Shown here: one piece after another, positions 27,492-35,063 of the stretch | Numbering within the stretch: position 1 is the first letter of the stretch | How the letters are laid out: the number at the start of each line of letters is the position of its first letter | From: an uncultured Aquimarina sp. | GTDB taxonomy: Bacteria; Bacteroidota; Bacteroidia; Flavobacteriales; Flavobacteriaceae | Length of the DNA: 64,000 bases | Direction: 5' to 3' | Assembly (NCBI GenBank): GCA_947500545.1 | Contig: CANMSO010000003.1 | Coordinates: forward strand, 186,001 to 250,000 | Made by a program: the position numbers and the translations under genes | Notes under the pieces: generated by a model | Databases searched by the model: none | What the model was told of the DNA's origin: nothing | The model's input: the letters and a program-made list of their open reading frames with translations, nothing else

Positions 27492-28067
27492 TTATTTTTC
27501 TTCAGGAAATAGAAGTTCTTCTATAACGACTGGAAAATGTTTATATTCTAGTTGGTGAATTGCATGTGCAACATCATCTGCAGAATTATCCTTCTCTACG
27601 GCAGTTTTGGCCTGAAAAATAACAGCTCCTTCATCATAATGTTCATTTACATAGTGAATTGTAATCCCGGTTTCTGTTTCTTTATTTCTTACTACGGCTT
27701 CATGCACATGATGACCATACATACCTTTTCCTCCATACTTTGGTAAAAGCGCTGGGTGAATATTAATAACCTTATTTGGAAAGGCATCAATGATTTTTTT
27801 TGGAAACATCCATAAGAACCCCGCTAGGATAATAATGTCAGGTTTGGCATCTTTTAGAATATTAAGGACTTCATTTTTGTCATAAAATGACTCTTTGTCA
27901 AAATGTAAAGCCTTTACATTCAAGGCATGAGCGCGTTTTAAAACTTTGGCACGCAGGTTGTTAGAGAACACATGTGTCACCTCAGCAATTTTTCGCTCGT
28001 GAAAGTATTTGATGATATTTTCGGCATTGGTACCGGAGCCGGAAGCAAAAATTATAATACGCTTCAT
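27492..28067 (-). CDS. purN: Phosphoribosylglycinamide formyltransferase
   Basis: A 191-residue enzyme of normal size. It carries FASGSGTNAENI at the N-terminus, NIHPALLPKYGGKGMYG with the catalytic Asn-His pair, and GITIHYVNEHYDEGAVI with the catalytic Asp. It formylates GAR with 10-formyl-tetrahydrofolate in the third step of purine synthesis. First gene of the purN-rnhA-sdpI run; divergent from acpP. Confidence 0.95.
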   Translation of the reverse strand: MKRIIIFASGSGTNAENIIKYFHERKIAEVTHVFSNNLRAKVLKRAHALNVKALHFDKESFYDKNEVLNILKDAKPDIIILAGFLWMFPKKIIDAFPNKVINIHPALLPKYGGKGMYGHHVHEAVVRNKETETGITIHYVNEHYDEGAVIFQAKTAVEKDNSADDVAHAIHQLEYKHFPVVIEELLFPEEK

Positions 28068-28210
28068 AGTATAATAGAGTTGTTAATTAGAGAGCACAAA
28101 AAAAATAATATTATTCGATTTTAGGCAGCAAAAAAGCCAATACTTCCCTATATTTGATAAAAACACAAATACATTTTTGCGGGATTATGGGGTTTTAAAA
28201 TAAAGTTTTT

Positions 28211-28218
28211 TATTTTTG
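28211..28218 (+). promoter_or_regulatory. Putative -7 element of the acpP operon
   Basis: TATTTTTG matches TAnnTTTG and lies 31 bp before the acpP ATG. A TTTG at 28176-28179 is 31 bp upstream of it, farther than usual. Confidence 0.45.
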
Positions 28219-28249
28219 CCTCCTAAATTAAAAATTAAAATTAAAAATT

Positions 28250-28483
28250 ATGTCAGACATTGCATCAAGAGTAAAAGCGATAATCGTTGACAAATTAGGT
28301 GTAGACGAAAACGAAGTTGTAAATGAAGCTAGCTTCACAAATGACTTAGGAGCAGATTCGCTAGACACCGTAGAATTGATTATGGAATTCGAAAAAGAAT
28401 TCGATATTCAGATTCCAGATGATCAAGCTGAAAACATTGCAACAGTTGGTCAAGCAATATCCTATATTGAAGACGCAAAGTAA
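28250..28483 (+). CDS. acpP: Acyl carrier protein
   Basis: A 77-residue acidic helical protein with the phosphopantetheine attachment Ser37 in GADSLDTVE. It carries growing acyl chains in fatty acid synthesis. It is immediately upstream of fabF (18 bp), the usual order. The gene is divergent from purN. Confidence 0.97.
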   Translation: MSDIASRVKAIIVDKLGVDENEVVNEASFTNDLGADSLDTVELIMEFEKEFDIQIPDDQAENIATVGQAISYIEDAK

Positions 28484-28501
28484 CAAACTTCACAACAAAG
28501 T

Positions 28502-29755
28502 ATGAGCCTTAAGCGAGTTGTAGTCACAGGACTGGGTGCCTTAACACCCATTGGTAACAATATTGGTGAATATTGGGAGGGATTGTCTACCGGGAAAAGC
28601 GGTTGCGCTCCTATTACCTATTTTGATACCGAAAAATTCAAGACTAAATTTGCTTGCGAAATCAAAAATTATTCTCCTACGGATTATTTTGATAGAAAAG
28701 AAGCACGCAAACTTGATAAATTTGCACAGTATGCCATAGTATCTTCAGAAGAAGCTATAAAAGATGCTGCCATCGACCTTGAGAAGGTTGACAAATTTAG
28801 AGTAGGCGTAATTTGGGGCGCCGGGATCGGAGGAATAGAAACATTTCAGCAAGAAGTAATTGGTTATGCCAATGGTGATGGAACCCCGCGTTTCAACCCA
28901 TTCTTTATTCCAAAAATGATTGCGGATATCGCTCCAGGCCACATTTCTATTCGAAATGGTTTTATGGGACCCAATTATACCACAGTTTCTGCCTGTGCAT
29001 CCTCTGCAAATGCAATGATAGATGCTCTAAACTATATTCGTTTAGGACATTGTGATATTATCATTTCAGGAGGAAGTGAAGCAGCAGTAACTATTGCTGG
29101 TATGGGAGGATTTAATGCGATGCATGCACTATCAACAAGAAATGAAAGTCCTGAAACTGCCTCTAGGCCATTTGATGCAACCAGAGATGGTTTTGTCTTG
29201 GGTGAAGGTGGTGGAACACTTATTCTTGAAGAATATGAACATGCAAAAGCAAGAGGCGCAAAAATCTATGCCGAAGTTGTAGGTGGTGGAATGTCTAGTG
29301 ATGCATATCACATGACAGCACCGCACCCAGATGGAATAGGTGTAGAGCGCGTGATGCTTAATTGTTTAAGAGATGCAGGTGTAGCACCAGAACAAGTAGA
29401 TGCTATAAACACTCATGGCACCTCCACACCATTGGGAGATGTCGCAGAATTGAAAGCTATTACCAAAGTTTTTGGTGATCATGCACCTAACATCAATATC
29501 AATTCAACAAAATCTATGACTGGACACTTACTTGGTGCTGCGGGAGCTATAGAAGCAATTGCTTCTATTCTTGCAATGCAACATAGTATTGTGCCTCCTA
29601 CAATCAACCACACTACTGTGGATGAGAACATAGATGCAAAATTGAATTTGACCTTAAACAAAGCGCAAAAGCGTGATATCACATACGCAATGAGTAATAC
29701 TTTTGGTTTTGGCGGTCATAACGCTTGTGTGTTATTTAAAAAATTGAACGAATAA
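28502..29755 (+). CDS. fabF: Beta-ketoacyl-ACP synthase II
   Basis: A 417-residue condensing enzyme. The catalytic triad is C165 (VSACASSAN), H305 (NTHGTSTPLGD) and H341 (SMTGHLLGAAGA). It elongates acyl-ACP with malonyl-ACP, and the FabF type also governs temperature-dependent unsaturated chain length. Its TAA stop overlaps the rnc ATG by one base. Confidence 0.97.
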   Translation: MSLKRVVVTGLGALTPIGNNIGEYWEGLSTGKSGCAPITYFDTEKFKTKFACEIKNYSPTDYFDRKEARKLDKFAQYAIVSSEEAIKDAAIDLEKVDKFRVGVIWGAGIGGIETFQQEVIGYANGDGTPRFNPFFIPKMIADIAPGHISIRNGFMGPNYTTVSACASSANAMIDALNYIRLGHCDIIISGGSEAAVTIAGMGGFNAMHALSTRNESPETASRPFDATRDGFVLGEGGGTLILEEYEHAKARGAKIYAEVVGGGMSSDAYHMTAPHPDGIGVERVMLNCLRDAGVAPEQVDAINTHGTSTPLGDVAELKAITKVFGDHAPNININSTKSMTGHLLGAAGAIEAIASILAMQHSIVPPTINHTTVDENIDAKLNLTLNKAQKRDITYAMSNTFGFGGHNACVLFKKLNE

Positions 29756-30489
29756 TGAATGTTATTCGCAACATATTAAATTCCCGCTCTGAAAAGAACG
29801 GGAATTTTTTTTCCAAAATTCAAAAAATACTTGGTTTCAAACCCAAAAACATAAAACCTTACGAAAAAGCATTTACCCATAGATCTTTAAACTTAAAGGA
29901 TAAAAAAGGAAATGCTATTAATTATGAAAGGCTAGAGTTTCTTGGGGATGCCATGCTAAGTAGTGTTATTGCCGCGCATTTGTTTAAAGAAGCGCCACAG
30001 GGTAATGAAGGCTATCTTACCAAAATGAGAGCAAAAGTGGTAAGTAGAAAACACCTTAACGAGCTTGGTAAAGATCTAAAACTAATTGATCTTGTAAGGA
30101 CCAATATCCCAAAATCTCAATTTGGAATCAATATTCACGGAAATCTTTTTGAAGCTTTGATAGGAGCCATATATCTAGACAGAGGGTTTGACTACTGCGA
30201 ACGATTTATAAGAGAAGCAGTTATTAATCCTTATGTTGATATAGAAAGTCTTGAAGGTCAGGTTATTAGCTATAAGAGTTTACTAATCGAATGGTGTCAA
30301 AAAGAGAAAAGAGCATTTAACTATGAGATCTATGAAGATACAGGAAGAGATGAAATGAAACACTTTGCTGTAAAATTATGGATCAATGATAAAGTAGTTG
30401 CAAAGGCAAGAGCCACATCAAAGAAAAAAGCCGAAGAAAAAGCATCAAAAAGAGCTTATTTTGCTTTTCAAACCAAAATAGATACTTAA
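29755..30489 (+). CDS. rnc: Ribonuclease III
   Basis: A 244-residue enzyme. The signature ERLEFLGDAML (58-68) and NLFEALIGAIYLDRG supply the metal-binding acidic residues, and a double-stranded RNA-binding domain closes the protein (KSLLIEWCQKEKR, KKKAEEKASKRAYF). It processes rRNA precursors and other duplex RNA. The start overlaps the fabF stop (TAATG). The first 20 codons contain a terminator-like hairpin (29778-29812), described separately; the encoded N-terminus resembles other Flavobacteriia RNase III proteins as far as I recall, so the start is probably correct. Confidence 0.95.
   Translation: MNVIRNILNSRSEKNGNFFSKIQKILGFKPKNIKPYEKAFTHRSLNLKDKKGNAINYERLEFLGDAMLSSVIAAHLFKEAPQGNEGYLTKMRAKVVSRKHLNELGKDLKLIDLVRTNIPKSQFGINIHGNLFEALIGAIYLDRGFDYCERFIREAVINPYVDIESLEGQVISYKSLLIEWCQKEKRAFNYEIYEDTGRDEMKHFAVKLWINDKVVAKARATSKKKAEEKASKRAYFAFQTKIDT
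29778..29812 (+). promoter_or_regulatory. Terminator-like hairpin inside the rnc 5' coding region
   Basis: AAATTCCCG (29778-29786) pairs perfectly with CGGGAATTT (29799-29807) across a 12-base loop, and eight T residues run from 29805 to 29812. The structure has the form of an intrinsic terminator but sits at codons 8-20 of rnc. It may limit read-through from acpP-fabF or be a processing site. Confidence 0.55.
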
Positions 30490-30656
30490 TTCTACTTTCA
30501 AAATAGATAAAAACCCATCCCTTCTACCAAAACTATATTTCGTATCGTTAAAAGATACTAACTCAATCGTTTTCGTGAAATATCTTTAGATTTTATTAAA
30601 GTTCTTAGATGAATTTATTTGTATATTTCCCACTTATTCTGAAATAAAAATTTAAA

Positions 30657-31148
30657 GTGGGCATTCAGAAATTAGTCTTGGATACAATAGAAGATGATGA
30701 TTATGAGCTAATTGCAATTCACTGCTCGTTAGCTTCGTATCGTCTGGCTTTTTTATTAAATAAAAATTTGAATTTGAATCTTTTCAGAAAAAAGGATGAT
30801 ATTAATTTTGAATATGATGATCTTGTCGCAAGTTTTCCGTCGTATCAATATCATGATCATTTTCAATACAATACATATAGTCTTTTTGGAAATAAATTTA
30901 AAACCAAAATAGAACCAAAAATATCTGTTCCCGAAGGATTATTTACAGCAACAGATGACACTTATGTTACAAAATATTTAATTCCGGAATTAAAAAATGT
31001 GGATTATTTCCTAAAGGTAGAAGCCGAAACGTCACTATTTTCAAGTAAATCCTTATTGACCAACATTCTTACCGTATCGCAAGTTGTAACAGCATATATG
31101 GTAGAATACAAAGAACTTAAATCAAAGAACAACTTAATATTTGAATAA
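30657..31148 (+). CDS. IPExxxVDY family protein
   Basis: A 163-residue protein starting at GTG (30657). The family-naming motif appears as IPELKNVDYFLKVE around residues 110-125. It is cytoplasmic by composition, with no signal peptide or membrane helix. The family is found in Bacteroidota, usually between rnc and pyk as here, and its function is unknown. The stop overlaps the pyk start (TAATG), so the two are translationally coupled. Confidence 0.85.
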   Translation: MGIQKLVLDTIEDDDYELIAIHCSLASYRLAFLLNKNLNLNLFRKKDDINFEYDDLVASFPSYQYHDHFQYNTYSLFGNKFKTKIEPKISVPEGLFTATDDTYVTKYLIPELKNVDYFLKVEAETSLFSSKSLLTNILTVSQVVTAYMVEYKELKSKNNLIFE

Positions 31149-32575
31149 TGCCAAAACGTAAAAGAACCAAAATAGTTGCTACACTTGGACCTGCAACAAG
31201 CAGTAAAGAAGTGTTGAAACAAATGCTAGAGGCTGGTGTAAATGTTTTTAGAGTAAATTTCTCACACGCAGATTATAACGATGTAAAAGAACGCATACAA
31301 GTCATACGCCAACTTAGTGAAGAACATGGTTACAATGCCGCAATACTTGGGGATTTACAAGGGCCTAAATTAAGGGTTGGTGTTATGAAAGGTGATGTTA
31401 TTGTTAATGACGGTGATATTATCAATTTTGTCACTGGAAAACCTTTTGAAGGTACATCAGAAAAAGTATATATGAACTATGAGAGCTTTCCAAAGGACGT
31501 GAAGGCCGGTGAAAGAATCTTATTAGATGATGGTAAATTGATTTTTGAAGTTGTTTCTTCAAATAATAAGGATACTGTTAAGGCAAAAGTAATACAAGGA
31601 GGACCTCTAAAATCCAAAAAAGGAGTGAATCTACCTAATACAAATATATCTTTACCAGCCCTAACAGAAAAAGATATAAAGGATGCCATTTTCGCCTGTG
31701 AGCAGGAAGTAGATTGGATTGCTTTATCTTTTGTTCGTCATGCACAGGATTTGATGGAGCTACAAGATCTAATTAAGGAACATAGTAAATATAAGATCCC
31801 AATTATTGCAAAAATCGAAAAACCTGAGGGCGTAGAAAACATAGATAAAATAGTTGCATACTGCGATGGGTTGATGGTAGCCAGAGGTGATTTGGGAGTT
31901 GAGATCCCGGCACAAGAAGTTCCTCTTATCCAGAAAAAATTGGTTCTGAAAGCCAAAACAGCTAGAATTCCTGTGATTATTGCTACACAGATGATGGAAA
32001 CCATGATCGATAGCTTAACGCCAACGCGAGCAGAGGTAAATGATGTGGCTAACTCTGTTATGGATGGTGCGGATGCGGTAATGTTATCTGGTGAAACTTC
32101 GGTTGGAAAATACCCTGTTCAGGTAATAGAAACAATGTCTAAAATCATCAGTAGCGTAGAAAATTCTGATCTAATTACAGTGCCTCAAAATCCACCACAT
32201 ATTAGAACTAATCGATTTATAACTAAATCTATTTGTTATCATGCCGCTCATATGGCCAATGATATTGATGCCAAAGCTATATGTACCTTAACTAATAGTG
32301 GATATACTGCATTTCAGATCTCTGCCTGGAGGCCAGATGCCCATATTCTGGTCTTTACCAGTAATACACGAATTCTATCCCAGCTTAGTCTTTTATGGGG
32401 TGTAAAAGCCTTGTTCTATGACAAGTTTGTAAGTACAGATGAAACGGTAGAAGATATTAATAAAATTGCTATGGAGCGTGGATTTGTAGAACAAGGAGAT
32501 ATGTTAATCAATCTTGCGGCTATGCCAATCACGGCCAAAGGGATGGTGAACACACTTCGTGTATCACAAGTTTAA
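31148..32575 (+). CDS. pyk: Pyruvate kinase
   Basis: A 475-residue enzyme, full length. RTKIVATLGPATSS at the N-terminus, IPIIAKIEKPEGVENID with the active-site Lys and Glu, VARGDLGVEIP, and IATQMMETM followed by PTRAEVNDVANSVMDGAD are all present. It converts phosphoenolpyruvate and ADP to pyruvate and ATP, the last step of glycolysis. Followed by a strong terminator. Confidence 0.97.
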   Translation: MPKRKRTKIVATLGPATSSKEVLKQMLEAGVNVFRVNFSHADYNDVKERIQVIRQLSEEHGYNAAILGDLQGPKLRVGVMKGDVIVNDGDIINFVTGKPFEGTSEKVYMNYESFPKDVKAGERILLDDGKLIFEVVSSNNKDTVKAKVIQGGPLKSKKGVNLPNTNISLPALTEKDIKDAIFACEQEVDWIALSFVRHAQDLMELQDLIKEHSKYKIPIIAKIEKPEGVENIDKIVAYCDGLMVARGDLGVEIPAQEVPLIQKKLVLKAKTARIPVIIATQMMETMIDSLTPTRAEVNDVANSVMDGADAVMLSGETSVGKYPVQVIETMSKIISSVENSDLITVPQNPPHIRTNRFITKSICYHAAHMANDIDAKAICTLTNSGYTAFQISAWRPDAHILVFTSNTRILSQLSLLWGVKALFYDKFVSTDETVEDINKIAMERGFVEQGDMLINLAAMPITAKGMVNTLRVSQV

Positions 32576-32598
32576 CTGTATCTTGTAATTTCATATAT

Positions 32599-32629
32599 AA
32601 AAAAAGCCTCAATGTTTGAGGCTTTTTTT
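32599..32629. terminator. Bidirectional terminator between convergent pyk and response regulator genes
   Basis: Arms 32599-32612 and 32616-32629 (AAGCCTCAA/TTGAGGCTT) with A/T tracts on both sides. The stop codon of the minus-strand response regulator (32628-32630) lies inside the right arm. Confidence 0.85.
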
Positions 32630-33041
32630 ATGTCGTTTGATTTAAAAAGATAGATTCTAAATCTTCCATTGTAACCGGTTTTACAAGATAATCTTTTACC
32701 GAGTTAATACTTTTAGCTCTTTCTACATCGACCGGGTTAATAGATGAACTAACGATATACAGTGTAATCGTTTTTTCTAGTTTGTTTTTGATTTTTATGA
32801 AATTATCCAGGAACTCCCATCCATCCATTACCGGCATATTAAGGTCCAGAAATATAATCTCTGGGATACTATTTTTATCTAAGTTATTTAAAATAACTTC
32901 AAAATAATTAAGCGCGTCTTTCCCGTTTTGGAAGACCATTAAGTTTTGACAAAGATTTTTGGCTTCTATAATCTTTTTTACAAGATTTACGTACATACTA
33001 TCGTCATCGATAATACAAGCCAATCCTATTTTATGACTCAT
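32628..33041 (-). CDS. Single-domain response regulator
   Basis: A 137-residue CheY-like receiver. Acidic pocket IIDDD near residue 12, phospho-acceptor D66 in IIFLDLNMPVMDG, and the conserved Lys in YLVKPVT. There is no output domain, so it must act through protein contacts. It starts 22 bp after the histidine kinase gene stop, so the two likely form one phosphorelay. Confidence 0.9.
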   Translation of the reverse strand: MSHKIGLACIIDDDSMYVNLVKKIIEAKNLCQNLMVFQNGKDALNYFEVILNNLDKNSIPEIIFLDLNMPVMDGWEFLDNFIKIKNKLEKTITLYIVSSSINPVDVERAKSINSVKDYLVKPVTMEDLESIFLNQTT

Positions 33042-33063
33042 CGTTGTGTGGGGTTATTGTATA

Positions 33064-34515
33064 CTAAAATTCGATTTTAAATGTTGTGCCTTTATCTACT
33101 TCACTCTGTACAGTGATCGTTCCATCCAATGATTCTACTTGGTTTTTTGTCATGAACAATCCTATACCTACCGCATCTTCGTTGTAGTGAAAAGTTTTAT
33201 ACATCCCGAATATTTTATCCTTAAACAGTTTCATGTCTATTCCTCTACCGTTATCAGTAACTTCTATGCATTTTTTATTCCCATCAATATATGATTTGAT
33301 TTGAATTAAAGGATCTCTATCGGCGTGCTTATATTTAATCGCATTGGTAATTAAATTTAACAAGATACTTTCTAAATACGCTGGTATATAATTAATCTCT
33401 TCTAAGTTTTCGAAATCTGCTTCAATTTTAGTTTTGCTCACAGAAATCATTTGACCAATACCTCCTGTAACCAATTTTAAGGCGTCCTGAAACTTAATTA
33501 GTTTTCTTTCCTGACTTCTATTGGTATGAATCGCCACTATTTCATTAAGATGTTCTATTGTTGTGTTTAAACTAGAAGATATTTGTTTGATTTCTTTGAT
33601 TAACTCAATCTTTTCTTTTGGATCTTCTATGCCATCAATCAACTGAACCAATAGTGATAAATTACTTGTATGGGATCGTAGGTTATGCGATACGATATGA
33701 GCAAAATTGAACAGCCTTGAGTTCTGAGAAGCAATAATCTCTATAGACCTTTGAAGTTTAATCTCTTTGGTTTTAATATCGTCTATATCCTGAAAAACAC
33801 CTCGGATTCCTATAATTTCTTTATTTTCATTATATACAGGTTTTCCTATAGCTCTTACCCAAAACACCCTTTTGTTGGCAGTTACCATTTTAATTTCGGT
33901 ATTAAAAGGTGTCCCTGCCATAGCACAATTAAAAAACAAATCTGCCGCCTGCTGCCTGCAATCTTTGGCATAATAGTTTGCAGAGTCTTTTAAAGAAGGT
34001 ATGTAATCGTCTGGATATTCTAGAATTCGTCTTGTTTCAAAATCCCAATAACTTTTTCTTTTGTGGAAATCTACATACCAACTTCCCGTAGCTGTCATCT
34101 GGGCGGTTTCTTTGTAATAAAAATTGTCTTTTGCAATATCCTGCTCAGGTTCAAGCTTTATTTCGAAAAAAAAGATCAAATTGATCTCTGACTTTATATT
34201 TACTGGTAATTGATCATTTGTCGCACATCTAAATAATTTATATTCTCCTTCTTTGGTAAGAATCTTAATGTGCTGCTTAAAATTTATATTATTCTTTCTG
34301 TAGTTAAGAAAATTATCCCGAAATACATCTACATCATCCTTGTGAATTAAATGTTCTAGAAAATAATCTATTGTGGATTCTATTTCTTCTTCATCAAATC
34401 CTACTTGTTCATAGAACTTTTGGGACCAAATTTCTTTATCTGGCTTAGTATGTAACTCCCAATAACCTGCATTGAAGTCTTTTATTACGTTATTAAAAAG
34501 CTCGTTCTGAAGCAT
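33064..34515 (-). CDS. PAS-domain sensor histidine kinase
   Basis: A 483-residue cytoplasmic kinase with no membrane segment. Two PAS-like domains occupy roughly 1-125 and 135-250, the second closing with a PAC-type segment (GIRGVFQDIDDIKTK). The H-box is FAHIVSHNLRSH near residue 276. The ATPase has NAIKYKH (N box), DNGRGID (G1) and GIGLFMTKNQVES (G2). It autophosphorylates on His and passes phosphate to the adjacent receiver. The PAS ligand is unknown. Confidence 0.9.
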   Translation of the reverse strand: MLQNELFNNVIKDFNAGYWELHTKPDKEIWSQKFYEQVGFDEEEIESTIDYFLEHLIHKDDVDVFRDNFLNYRKNNINFKQHIKILTKEGEYKLFRCATNDQLPVNIKSEINLIFFFEIKLEPEQDIAKDNFYYKETAQMTATGSWYVDFHKRKSYWDFETRRILEYPDDYIPSLKDSANYYAKDCRQQAADLFFNCAMAGTPFNTEIKMVTANKRVFWVRAIGKPVYNENKEIIGIRGVFQDIDDIKTKEIKLQRSIEIIASQNSRLFNFAHIVSHNLRSHTSNLSLLVQLIDGIEDPKEKIELIKEIKQISSSLNTTIEHLNEIVAIHTNRSQERKLIKFQDALKLVTGGIGQMISVSKTKIEADFENLEEINYIPAYLESILLNLITNAIKYKHADRDPLIQIKSYIDGNKKCIEVTDNGRGIDMKLFKDKIFGMYKTFHYNEDAVGIGLFMTKNQVESLDGTITVQSEVDKGTTFKIEF

Positions 34516-34560
34516 TAAAGAATAATTTGATACTAATTAAACTAACAAGATAGCGATTTC

Positions 34561-34956
34561 TCAACTATTTTCTTCGATTCTGTCAAGCCTGATAGCCAAT
34601 GCTTTGGTTGAAATCTGAACCTCAATAAACGATAAAAACAACGAAATCATTAGGCAAAACAAACTAATTCCAAATACAACATTTGCCCAATCCATCTGCT
34701 CCACATACAATAAAAACATAGTAATGACACTGGTAAGAAAACTCATAATCGCAATTGCTTGCATGTTTTGGATTAACCATAACCGTTTTCTTAAGTTTTT
34801 GATCTGTAATACTGTGTTTTTAGACCTAGACGATAAATATTCACTATGCAATTGTCTTATCAAAGCAGCAATGGCTAAATATCTTGCATTATATGCCAAC
34901 ATGGTTAATGATATTGCAGGAAATAACAATGCAGGAATACTCATAGTAAGTGTCAT
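34561..34956 (-). CDS. DUF2721 membrane protein
   Basis: A 131-residue protein with three hydrophobic helices: residues 2-22, 68-85 and 92-112. The family pattern is visible: FPAISLTMLAYNARY near the start, a charged linker with RKRLWLIQN, and ISLFLSFIEVQIST near the end. Function of DUF2721 is not known. Same strand as the kinase gene, 45 bp upstream of it, so possibly co-transcribed. Confidence 0.8.
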   Translation of the reverse strand: MTLTMSIPALLFPAISLTMLAYNARYLAIAALIRQLHSEYLSSRSKNTVLQIKNLRKRLWLIQNMQAIAIMSFLTSVITMFLLYVEQMDWANVVFGISLFCLMISLFLSFIEVQISTKALAIRLDRIEENS

Positions 34957-35063
34957 AACAAATCTTTTTATGTCTCTAAGTTAGAATAAAAGATGATATT
35001 ATTTTGACGTTTCACCTAATTTTAGAGTTTTTAAACACTCTCAATTCAAAATTCTAGATAGGT

